Assembly: GCA_039566865.1 (NCBI GenBank)
Contig: CM076958.1
Span: 3,038,001 to 3,102,000 of the forward strand
Origin: Aurelia coerulea
Taxonomy: Eukaryota; Cnidaria; Scyphozoa; Semaeostomeae; Ulmaridae
Reading direction: 5' to 3'
DNA length: 64,000 nucleotides
The notes under the pieces are model-generated. The model did not search any database and was not told where the DNA came from. It saw nothing but the letters and a program-made list of their open reading frames with translations. Positions 24,213 through 36,700 of this stretch are shown piece by piece (the first letter of the stretch is position 1; every line of letters starts with the position of its first letter). Both the position numbers and the translations under genes were made by a program.

Positions 24213-24443
24213 GTGCTTCTATGGAGGAGCGCTGTAACTAATATGTACCTGCGGAGGAATAATGTTTTCCGCCGCAAAAGAACAAAGCTGTGGGAGTCGA
24301 GCACAACTGCGGTGTCTAACTACCCATGGCCAAAGACCAAAGCCTACTTACTGGCACAAAACTACTTTCCAAAATCTAGCTACTGGGCGGAGCGTGTTGC
24401 CCGTACAATTGAACTCAGCATCTATGACTACAAAAGGTTTTGA
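24213..24443 (+). CDS. ORF of unknown status, possibly linked to 23859-24134
   Basis: Product about 76 residues, ending ARTIELSIYDYKRF then TGA. The amino-acid use (Trp, Tyr, Pro, balanced charges) looks like a folded protein rather than random AT-rich DNA, yet I recognise no family. It lies in the same frame as 23859-24134 but stops intervene. Confidence 0.2.
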   Translation: MLLWRSAVTNMYLRRNNVFRRKRTKLWESSTTAVSNYPWPKTKAYLLAQNYFPKSSYWAERVARTIELSIYDYKRF

Positions 24444-24491
24444 ATCAGACAATGTTTACGAATTCGAAATTGAGTTACAAAGATTACTGAC

Positions 24492-24715
24492 AGTAAATTT
24501 GATGCCAAGAAACATGAAGGTTCCAGAGACCGGGGGGGGGGAGGTACTTAGTATATTTGTTCGACTGGGATGTGCCGTTTTTAAGGGTATCGTATGGTAA
24601 AGGTATTTTTAATGGTATCGTAAATTTGATGCCAAGAAACATAAAGGTTCCAGAACCCGGGGGGGGGGGGGTACTTAGTATATTTGTTCGACTGGGATGT
24701 GCCGTTTTTAAGGGG
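24492..24715. repeat. Tandem duplication around a poly-G tract
   Basis: Two copies of about 97 bp, offset by 128 bp, both contain GTAAATTTGATGCCAAGAAA, a run of 9-13 G, and GGTACTTAGTATATTTGTTC. The G run differs in length between the copies. Similar G-rich blocks occur near 26290, 29141, 41414, 57068 and 58600. Confidence 0.8.
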
Positions 24716-27700
24716 GATCCCTCCATTTAAAACAAACTTTTTACTGGAAGCTTCAATTCTTGGTACCAATATATCTTCTGAAAGCCCTAGTCATGAGGAA
24801 TTCATCCATACATAAATAATGCTAATTTGCATAATTAATTTGCATAAATTATGCGAAAACTGCGCAAAAAGTGACAAAACTAAAACAAATGCTGTGAGAA
24901 ACAAAATGAAGCAATGAAAATTTTGCTTGGCACAAAGTTGCCCAAGATATAGTTTGAGGGCCTGGCACCAAAAAATTTGAAGTGGTTATTTCTGAAGCCA
25001 TTTAACAGCTTTCAGAATTTGAAAATACGGAAATCGCTTTAACGGTTCAGTGACCTTTGTTTACTAGCACTGAAAGGAGACTAGTTGAGTAGTTTGTTTT
25101 ATTATCTGCATCCCTCTGCCATTTTACCAGGAAGTCCAAGTTTGCGGGAAAGAACATGTACTATGTTGCTCATCTCCTACTGTACAGTGAAATAAAACAG
25201 CTGCAACAGCCTTCTTCATAGAGTAATAGGTTTCTAGAATCTTAGAGCATTGCCATTCCAAGAAAAACTTCTGATAAATCTTATGGCAATATCACATCAG
25301 TTTTATTCATGACATGAATGTATTTGTCGATATTTGTGCTGTTGCCACAAAGATTCATTGCAACCAGGGCATCTGAAAGTGCCATCTACTATTCTTGTCA
25401 ATGCCCTGAAGTTTATTAGCATGTTAAAGTTGCCTTCGTTGCCTGGACATTCTTTTCCTGCTCGTGCTCGTAGGTTGTGTCATTTGGTTTTGAGCAAGGC
25501 TATTTAGGCCCATTTCTAATTGCATTTTCATCACGGTTTTTCACTGGTTTTTCTCTCTGTTCTGGCCTTGCTGAGTCTACATAATGGTTTCTTTTGACTC
25601 TTTAGCCATTTCAGTTCTCCTTCTGGTTTTCTTGTTCGCCATTAGAATACTTCAGTCGATAAAATTTGAAAATAACTGTGAACGATTTGTTGAGGCACAG
25701 CAATACGATGTTTGATTCAGATTCAGAGGGAGATGCAACATGATACTGTACATAGGGCGTCCATAGTGTTAGTTCTGTCACAAGGCTTCCAGTTGAGCTT
25801 TTTGGGGGACTTATAACATTGTTTTGGGAGTTAATTCATGTTGCTATTGTTTTGGGAGTTAATTCATGTTGCTAAGGCGTTGCTATGGAGGTATAAACAT
25901 GACCACTCCTTGTTTACTTCAATTTACAGCAAAGCAGCTGTCCATGAAATGAAATATACAGCTGGATTCTGCATTAGTAAGGTTATTTGGACCCTATACC
26001 GACAAAATAAAAAATTCAAAATTTTGAACTTCTAAATGGAGGGAACCACCTTAAGGGTATCGTTTTCACCAAATTTTTCTAGCATGGGGTAACAAAATTA
26101 GGCAATTTTTCTAGGGCAGGTTGTAAAAACATGTCAAAAGGGAATATTCTGTTAGATCGGGTCGTTCTTTGGTCAAATTTCATGTCTTGGAGTATACTTT
26201 TCATCAATTTTTTCTAGAACAGGCTATCATTTTGAGCGAAAAATTCTGGAGCAGGATAAAGAACAATTTTCGTGGGTACACCCCCGTATAAATTTAAGTC
26301 AAGTACCCCCGGGTTCCAGAAGCAGTTGCGATGATTTTCGGCCCTGAACTAAAATGCGGTGACAAGTAGAAAATTTGAATGTTAGAACAGACCACAGTGT
26401 CGAAGTTGTCTCCAAAGAGTGTCTCCAAAAAGTTTTACAAGGTGTCTCCAAAAATTTTTACATATTCTGCAAAAAGAACTGTTTTCTAGTCATTGCATGG
26501 CGAGGCAGCCATAAGTGCCTAAATACGTGGAATTTTTCAACAAATCTCACCACGTTTTCTTCAAGGATCGCCGTATGAGCTCATGTACCCTGGGTACCAC
26601 CAGAGCCTTCAAATGAAATTTAAACAAATCGGGCACCCAGGGTAGAGCTCCTGCCTTTTCCTTATTTATTGCAGGACTCGAAAGGTTGTCCTCGACAAGG
26701 TTTCTCGTTTACTTCTTGTTGAATGTACTTGAAGGTTCCATAGAAGATGGAAAATGGGTAAATTGATTGGAGCAAATCCCAAAGTAGAATTCTCCGATAC
26801 TTCTTTCCCAAATAGGATTGCAGCAATATCTGCACTGTTTGCAATGCAAAAAAGAAAAGCATACAACGAATTTATCTGAACGATGTAATAAATAAGGTAA
26901 ATTACACACCGTTACAGAGCAATCATACCCATTCCAGCTGCCTCTCCCGGTAAGGAAAATTCCCGATCCCATCTTTTTGCGAGAAGCGCCAAATAATTCT
27001 TGAAAATTGCATCACGAGCAAATATTTTTCGTCACAAGAAAGTTGAGGCTACATTGCTTACTATGAAAGGAAAAAGATGTTACCAAAGGAGCAGAAAAAG
27101 TGTTTTTTATCAAAATGACATATGCAAAAGATTGTCCAGTGCCCGTTTAGTGTCGATCGAAAAACGCTCCACCCTGGGTTCTAATATTCCTGGGTCCCGT
27201 TCTCAGGTTTCCTTTTCCAATTGCTGTCACCGCGAGGCCAGGAAATGCGATCGAGGTCAATTTATTGAATTGGATAGTTCCGTAGTCCAGTTGTTTATGT
27301 ATGAACAAGTGTTTATGTATGGAGTGAACTGCGATTGAAGAGTTGTTTGTGAAAACGAATCGAAAAGTTCCTAGTTCATGGAGACATTTAATCCTAAATT
27401 GGTTAAAGGGAAGCAGGAATGAGGAATAGAAGTGAAGCTGAAATGCGATCGTTTGTAAAGTGGTGGAAAACGTCGTCAGGGTGACGCAGTGTAATCTTGA
27501 ACAGGACGTTTCCCTTCCTTATATTCACAATTCAGTAGTTTGAGTATTCATGCAGAAATTGTTGCTGTATTATTTCATGAGAATAAGGAATGCTGTGGCC
27601 GAAAGTAGATTGCGTGTTTAGTGTTGGAGACTTGCTGATCGTGTTGTGAACTTTAGATTACAAACAGGAGAGGGGACGTTTGCAAGCACACACATACAGA

Positions 27701-27786
27701 AACTCTCTGCAGAAATTTTTTATAGCAGTACAACAAATCCGATTCCGATCTCACGCAAAATAACCTGGCTTTGTTTGTAAATAACA
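24716..27786. other. Upstream region of the DAPP1-like gene, no gene recognised
   Basis: 26041-26310 repeats short phrases (AATTTTTCTAG, GTACCCCCGGGTTCC) found in the G-tract repeats. 26583-26650 has CCCTGGGTACC and GGGCACCCAGGGT, a small imperfect inverted repeat. The promoter of the gene starting at 27787 must lie here, but I see no TATA box I would defend. Confidence 0.35.
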
Positions 27787-30700
27787 ATGGTTGATCCACG
27801 AAGATTACTGGTCCGTGGCATCGCAGATCGTTCTGACAGTTTCTATGAAGATGGAGTGGACTCCTCAGATAATAGTACGATTGGCAGCAAGGATTCATTG
27901 TCGAGAAATGGAAGGCCCACAAGGCCGAGAAATAATAGTTTAGATTGGATTGATGATAAATCTGATTACCCAGAAACTATAGATGAAATCCCGTGAGTAA
28001 TAGTTGCAACATTTGTTGTAATAAAGGTGCGAGTTTGTTGGCAGTCTCAGGAGGAAATTTAAAATAGCCTGGAATTTGTCTGTTTAATATCTCCTGTTTC
28101 CTTGCAGGTGCAAAACATACATAGTCTAGATCTGTTTGACAGATTGGGATAAGGCAGCTAATGTACTGTAAAGAACATTTTTTATAGTACACTGAACTAA
28201 AGGTTTTTTAATCTTCATGGAATCTTCATTATAATCCTCTATTATTTGTTTCTCGTTTTATTTGTATATTACTAATCATTTCAAGTCCTTGACTTTAGGA
28301 AGTAAAATAGTAAATTAGTCATACAAATTTGCCAGAATTCATCAACATTTTCTCACAGCTAAATTGCGATTAAACAAGCTCATAGGCTGTCCTATTTCTT
28401 ATATAAAGAAGTGTCCATCTCAGTTCGTTCATAAGTAAATAAAGCTTCTTCCAATTCAGAAGTTATGTTTCCTAGGCTTCAACAAAATTCAAGGTGGTCT
28501 ATGCAATTTCAGTATCTCGTGTAAATTTTTCGTGTATAAGTTGAATTAGCACAGCAGGCTCTAAGATTGAGATTAATTGTGAGTGTGGAATTATCATGAG
28601 GCATCACTCATTATTTCAAAATTTTTTCTGACCTGACAACTTTCCCAATCCTCCTGTGTATTGTGGTTTGACAGTTATTTAGGAGTAGAGGATATTTGGA
28701 TCTTTTCAAATTGTCAGAGATTGCTTTCTTTGGGAATGCGCACAGAAACGAATCCTTTCTAATGGTATTTGCAAAGACTTTGACCACCCTGAGGGAACTC
28801 AATCAGCAAAACTAAAATGGGTTCCAATTATATACACAGCATTAGAGCCCCACCATTTGAGTGTCATGACCAGTGGTCACAGAATCAATTAGGTGGAATT
28901 AGGTCTTCTCTACTTCTACAATTCCAGGGCTTGGTGCTAAAAACCACAACTTAGCCTTCACAATGCTTTCAGACTAAATCTACGTTACCCATTTATTTCT
29001 GTAGAAACCTGATCACTTTATCAGTATTTGTCAGCACAAGGAAATAAAAAGCTGTGCTCTGGAAAAACTTTCCGTATGGAGCTTGCTTTTGTGTATACTT
29101 CCTCCATAACTCTCTGAAATTTGGCCTACAAGGTCTCCAGGGGGGGGGGGGGCTCTCTCCTCAATTAGTTTACCTATTGAGAGAGCTCCTCCTTGAAGTA
29201 ATTAACTCCATACAATTTATCTCATTTCTCTGTTATCTGTTAGTAGAGTAATTTATAAATTGTATGCTGTGAATTTAAAATATATGAACTGAACTCCACA
29301 AGTATAATTAACCAGAAGAGAGTTGGTAGTGAGGCAATGTGTGCAAAGCTTCCTTTTGTTGTGACAAGCACCAAGTAAAGAGAAAGAGGCCCCAGAAGCT
29401 CAATGGAGCTCAACTAAAGCAGCTATGAATATACAAATTCAACTGAAGTTGTTGACACCCATTTCAGATCAGGTGGTTGTCCTGTTGAAGCAACCTTCTT
29501 TTCAAACTACTTTAGAACTTTTTACCAAGAAAAACGAATGTGATGCGGGTAACTGCATCAACAGATAATGAAATGATTTTCAAAGTGTATGGTCACTTGA
29601 CCTGAAGTGGGTAGAAACAAAATTACAGTAGCTGACTTTGTTTATTTAATAGTTTATCTGAATGAAACGTTTTATGTGCTCTCCTTTCTTTGTAGGTGGT
29701 TCCATAAAGGAATGACAAGAAACACCGCTGAGGCCATACTGTTAACCAATGCTATAGAAGGGACGTATCTTTTGAGAGACAGTTTAACAAACATTGGGCA
29801 ATATACTATCTCTGTCAGGTAAATGCACAACTTCTATCTTATGGTCAACTAAACTGACCAACTTTATTTTTCTTGAACTGTTTGATCCAATTTGTGAAGT
29901 TATAGATCTAGATACTAAGTGAATTGCAAATAAGTGAATTGCAAAAGTTAGACTCACAGTTCATAGAATGAATTAAACTGCAAGATGAATGCAGACTGAA
30001 TGAAAACAGTCCCTATATATATTATTAAATTTCTAAAAACTGCATAAACAACAGGCCAAACAGGCTGTTTAACTTTCTTAGGAATGACCCATTACATTCT
30101 ACTTTTGACACAAAATATTTTTGTCTCGTTTTTTCATGAAAACTTTTCTTTTCTATAATACCCCTGGAGGGACCATTATGGAAACAAGGTTGTACTGACC
30201 TTTTAATGCTATCCCTGCCATTTTAAACTAAGGGTGTTTTTATACTAGATCTTAGTTTTTATCATATTGTACGCTTGTAAATAGCCTTTCTTCCATTCCA
30301 TAAATTTTTACTTTTAATTTTTAATTTGTATGGCAAAATTTTACATACATACATACATACATACATACTGAATTTTTTTATGAACTATATGCAGTACAGA
30401 CTACAGTAGCTTTTAAAGACCTTACTTTGTTGCTGGAAAGTGTAGGACTTTGACAATCTCCAAGTAATTTAAGAAACATGTGAATTACAGCCAGTTATTG
30501 CAAAATCAAAATTGGATATGATCTAAGTTAAACTTTAGGCTGAACAGAAAAAACTTACTAGTTCACAACAGTCGGATGGATATTACGCAACTTCACAATT
30601 TATCAAAAGAGATAAAAAGGCAATATGGTGATCGTCTATGACATGTAATTGAGGAAATTTGGTTCTAAAATGTTTTGGTGGCTTTGCAGTTTTTGAACCC

Positions 30701-33700
30701 CTCTTCAACCCCCCTCCCCCCTCAAATGATGGTTTGAAATAAAGTTGTGGAATGAGTTTGATTACAATTTCTGTTGCTGCTTTTTAGATGTTTGAACTCT
30801 GTGAAACATTTTACGATGGCATTTGAAGATGGAATATACAAATTTGGAATTGGACAATTTGAATCGCTAGAAGAGCTACTGGACCATTTTACATGTTTAC
30901 CAGTTCTTGGCACAGAAACAGGTAATAATTCCTCAAAAAAGTTATTCACCAAACTTGAAATCTGCATCAAGGATTTATCATGTCACATAACATAGATCTG
31001 AAAACAATATTGTTGAAATTTGGTACCACAAGGTTCGTGACCTTTCGATATGCTTGGGACAAAAACAAGAGATTTGGTTGCCAAAACTGACAGTTAGAAT
31101 GCGAATTTCATTTTGCACTGACCTGAAAGGAGTTTTGTAAGCACAGGGAATAGACAAATTGAGTTGACATTGTTCATACTCACTTGAGGTCAAATGACCA
31201 TACACTTGGAAAATCATCCTGTTATCTGTCGACACAGTTACCCACATCACGCTTCTCATGGTACAAGGTTTCATGGTACTTATATGAAAAGAAATTTCCT
31301 CAAGAGGACAATCACGTGAGCTGAAGTGGGTGTGAACAACGATAGCTGAGTTTGTTTGTAACATCAATCAGTTTGGTCCTGGAAGCGGCTGCATTTGCCT
31401 TGCATAGAAATTAGATCGATGCATAAATTGATTGATTGATACCGGGTGAGTCAAAAAAAGCCCAGCGTTTGAAAGGCTACTGCTTCCCAAGTATATAAAC
31501 AATGATATTTAGCAATATCTGATTGAATCATTGACATGTTCAATTATTTTTACAATTTTTCCTGGCTGAAATCGGTCACTCCACACAGTGATCCAGAACA
31601 AAAGAAATTTTGGAATAAATACCAAAATATGAAGTTTCAAAATCTGAATTTATTTCATGCCCATACCATCTAATTTTATCGATTTTTGATCTAATGGGCA
31701 TAAATTAAAATAAAAAAAGTCAACGCTAAATGGGATATACGCAATTTAGTTGATGCGAATTTTTAAAGATTCTGGTTGATTTCGTACATCTAGCAACTAC
31801 AGTAGTCAGTGAGTTGCTCGCAAAAAAGGCATTCAAACATCATTTGACAATATACCGGGTGAGCCAGAAAAAACTTCCCACTTTTGAAAATTCATAGCAT
31901 CAAGAGTACTAAATGGATTGGAATGCATCAATATTTTTTTGACAGCCAAAAGATTGAAATATTTTTGTGATTTTTCTCACCTTCTTACGAGCACTGGAAA
32001 AAATTGGTAGATTCAAGTTTACAATAACTCGATGGTTGCAAAATGACTGAAAAAGGCCTAAAATTCTTGATCAAATCCTAAAGGACTCCTCGCTCAGAAC
32101 AACAGAGAAAATACGATTTCTCAAGAGTGAGAGATATCGTCTGCACATCTATTGCCATGGGATTGAAAATCTTTAGTATCTGTTTGCAAATCTATGTCTT
32201 ATAACTCTTGAGAGAGGTGAACCGCCCGTGCGTATTGTTCTGTGTGAGGAGCGTCCTAATGATTTGATCAAGTGTTTTAGGCCTTTTTCAGTCATTTTGC
32301 AAATATGAAATTTCTTTTAAGTTGAATTTACCTATATTTGCAGTGCTCGTAAGAAGACGATAAAAATCACAAAAATACTTCGATCTATTGGCTTTTAACT
32401 AGAATTTGAATCATTCAAATCCATGAAGTGCTTGTGGCGCTACGAATTTTCGAAAGTGGAAACTTTTTTCTGGCTCACCCGGTATGTTTCTTTGTACTCG
32501 CGTGTCTTTGTTGTCAACAGAAATAGCGAGGTAAACGAGGCTGCTCGCCCTTATGCGAGGCTTTACCATGGAGTCCACGAAATTTGCAGAAGGCAGCATT
32601 AAGAAATAGTTAAAGACAAATGACGAATATATAGCATCTTGTTTAAAAATTGAACAAAAGACGGCTGCATTCTTTCATTTTTCCAATTGATTTGATAATC
32701 TCTCGAGATCATGAATACAATGGTATACAATAGACTATATTTATATACCGGTTGCGCCAAAATGAACTATGCACTCTTTGCAGGCCACGATAAATCGTAC
32801 ACAGGACCGATTTTGAAGATTTATGACTTAATCTTTAGCAGAAAGCCTGAATTAGATTCTAGGATTTTTTGCAAATTTTTCCGTTTGCAGGTTTTAAAGC
32901 TATGAGCGAGTTTCTTAAGATTTCCGTTTTCGAAAACACTGAAAAAGATCAAATAACGTCGATCAAGTTTTCTTAAGAATGGACATGAATGGACAAAGGG
33001 AAAACCTTTTCGTGGTGATTTGGGATTTAGAAATCGATTAATTGTAAGCTGCTGTACGAGAGTTCGTACTATCTTGGGAGAAATGTAATAATATTCTCAA
33101 GGATACAAAGAACTGCCTTTTCTTTTGTGATGTCATTGAATTTATGCTTTGGTGCAGGTTGTGTTCCTGTGTCAAGGAGGTTAAAAAGACAAGCGAAGAA
33201 GCTTCATGGGGCCAGCAAGCATGGAGTCTTCTTACATTTTTGATTTTGTGACGGCTTTTGGGGCGGCACTTCATTGTAATTACAATAGAATTTTGCAACA
33301 GGCCAATCGTTGAAATAACGCTCGTGCAGAAGTTTAAATTAACCAATTTCCAAATCTCAAATCACGCTGAAAACGTTTTCCATTTGTCCATTCATGTTGG
33401 AGTCTTTAAAAAATTTGATCAACGTATTTCGATCGTTTTCAGTGTTTTCGAAAACGAAAACTTTAAGAAATTCGCTTGTAGCTCTAAAAACTGAAAATGG
33501 GGAAATTTGCAAAAAATCCCAGAATCTAATTCAGGCTTTCTGCTAAAGATTGAGTCGTAAATCTTCAAAATCGGTTCAGTTTACGATTTATTGTGACCTG
33601 CCAAAAGTGCATAGTTTATTTTGGCTCTCCCGGTAGTGAACGATGAAGAAGAGGGACAACATCCACAGAGAGCAGGCATCGAGTTGATCTTTTGTGCTTT

Positions 33701-36700
33701 TTTCATTTATTCAGTTTTTCGCCCATAAGGGCATCTTCAGAGCGACTCAGAGCAAATGGGCTATACTTAGATTGCCCAGGCCTGTAACTTAAGGGCCTTT
33801 TTTGCCTCTAACTGAAGTTGCCTAAAACTCCGTCATTTGTCTTTTGACTCCAAAGGGAAGCCGTTGAAATTGAAAATCTCTTATCATATAATCAACTCTC
33901 ATTTCAGGAGGAACTGTGACACTTCGATATCCTTATTACAGCAAGGTTTCCGAGCCACATATGTATGATAGGATCGAAAGACATGCTGAAGGTGGCCGAG
34001 CATTATCCTCAGTTAAAAAACCAAATTCAATTCGACAACCTGATTATCATGTAAGTAGTCTCTTGTTTATTCCATGTTTGTGTTTGAAGTTTTTTATCTT
34101 GACGAAGAAACCTTAATGGTTAGGGGGACAACTTAAAGGGTTTTTGCAAGGTCAGAAGCTTGCATTTGCAAAGAGCAATGAATCTCAAGATATCCCATTT
34201 AAATCAATGTCGCATACGCGCCATGAAAAATGGATCTATAGCAAAGGAACAATGCTGTGTCTGAATGTTTTTTTGTTCTATTTTTTGACAAACTATTGCA
34301 CACCCCATCCCATACCATTGACAACTATGCAAGGCTGCGATTGGTTGATTTCCCAAAACAACGCTAAAAGTCGTTGAGACCTTGTTTTGCCCGTTGTTTT
34401 GCATCTCACCTTCTCTTATAGAATCAACTGCCAGGATCTAAGCTCAGTAACAGTGTTGTATTGATGTGAGAACGAATTGCGGGTACATCATCTTGTGCAA
34501 TCAACCCGTTGTTTTGAAAGAATATGAAGTGAAAACGCCCAGTGTGAGTGACCACAGCCAATGATTTGTTTATTTGTTTCGTAGATTGCTTCAAAAGAGG
34601 GATATTTGGTAAAATTAGGTGCAATACGAAAGGTAAGAGGATATTTTTTCGACCGAATTAACGTCATGTTTTTGAAAGCAGGGATATGACGAAAATATTT
34701 GATCAGGTTTGACCTGATCAATCAAAAGCAACTGATGCTATTGTATTACAAAATCTGCTCTTGTTTACTGGTCTTCAAAAATTCAAAATTTACATGATAG
34801 TGTACATGCAACGTTTAGTTGTTTTGAGCATATCAAGAAATAGTAGTTTGGCTAATTTCGAATGGAGATAATGCACCAAAGATTTTGATAAGAATCTTGA
34901 AAATGGAGTTGAAGCTTCAGTGAGATGATAGATTTTAAATTTTACTAATAGGTTCCATTGCCTTTTCTCTACGATTTTTCACAGTGGATACATTTTGATT
35001 CAGTTAGTATTATCTACAACGGTAGTTGAGTGAAATATATTTAACAGAAAAGTTAAACTTTCCTAAAAATGGTATTCTGTGTTTTGTGGAAATTGGTTGG
35101 TAGTTCGCAATCGTATCTCTCGCTAAAATGTCAACGGCAATATGTTTTGAGTAACATTGTATCTGACACTCCCCTTTGGTTGTGTAGTCCCAGTAGAGCA
35201 AATGGTATTGCCAAAATTCTTTGCTTGCTGTATCAAGACCCAGCAATGACATAGTTTTCCTTTTTTCAGAGCTGGAGAAAGCGATGGTTCGTCTTGAAGA
35301 AAAATGAGCTAAAATATTTCAAGACGAAAGAGGTATTACCCCCATTTTATCATCTCTTAATTGTCATTTTCATTTTTTTCGTTACATTTACTTGAAATTT
35401 CTAGACCTTGCATTTGCTCTCTCGCGCATTTTAGTTTCTTGCATTTGCTTTAAGTCAGACGTGCGGAATGCTGAAATTATTAGTGGAGACGTCAACTCAC
35501 AAATCGGAAAACCTTTCTCTCCATTCCAAACATTGTAAATAGATATTTAATCATTTTATGTCAAATGTGCTAGAAAAAATTACTCAGTGACTGATTTCGT
35601 TGTTCAATGGTTACTTTTTGCTGCTCCAAAACTTTTCAGTGGTACCATGGTCAATATTGACCATGGTGGTACTTTGTAGACAGAGCAAATGAGTAAAATG
35701 AGATCAACACGCTATTTAATATGAGGATGTGGTTGAATATGCTATAAGCTTTTTGAGAGGATAAATCAAGATTTTAAGTTCTTGGGACAAAATATCAAGA
35801 AGAGCTTTATTTTGAAGAATATTGGATGGAGTTTAGGGGCGGGTTAAAGTTGCGAATTTTCGTGCATGGGCGTGCAGTTTCTGCTCTCTGTACGTCATCT
35901 AAGATTGACATCAACCGTGTTAGTGTAGTATTTATCAAGCTACCGGGTGAGTCAGAAAAAGAATCCCCTCTTGGAAGGCCACTGCTCCATGAATATCAAA
36001 GCAATAATATTGAAAACTGTCTTGTTTTATTGCCAATATGTTCAGTTAGGTTCAGTAATTTACCCGGCTTTAATCGGCCATTACTTCCCGTGGATATTGG
36101 TGATTTTCTGCAGAAAGCCCCTTCCAAAAACCTGCAAAAACGAATGAAAACAATGAGCAAATTTTCCTTCCTAAAATTGATGACACTCACATAAAGTTGC
36201 GTATTTTGTCCTCTTGGAAGAATGGAATCCCCCTGAATAGGCCATCGATACGAGGGGGAGGACTTGTTCATCCTCCCAAGAGGATAGCACGTGCTAAAGC
36301 GTCCATAAGTCATTGCTGTAAGGCCATAATAAGGCAAAAATGTAGGGAAATTTGTTCATGATTTTGGGCACGTTTTGAAGGTGTTTTGAAGAGGCTTTCT
36401 CGAGAAAATCCCTCATAATTTCAGAATGGAATGGCCGATTTCAGTCAGGTAAATTTTATAGCAGATTTGAGAATTTCTACCATTAAACTATATATTTGCC
36501 GATATCATTGTCTTAATATCCAGGGAGCCGTGACCTTTCAAACGGGGATTCTTTTTTCTGACTCACCCGTTAGTTTGCTTTCAAAGTTAATCCAACATTT
36601 GACATGAGTTATTTTCTTCTTCATACAGCGAACAAAGCCAATCAGAATCATTAATCTTGAAAATGCTGTCGACGTAAGAGCTGAAGATCACCCTGATAAA

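Noticed and set aside
30978..31367. 129-codon - strand ORF that at first suggested a second SH2 fragment
   Set aside because: The similarity is to DNA upstream of the SH2 exon (29540-29613), not to the exon itself; both are copies of a short repeat.
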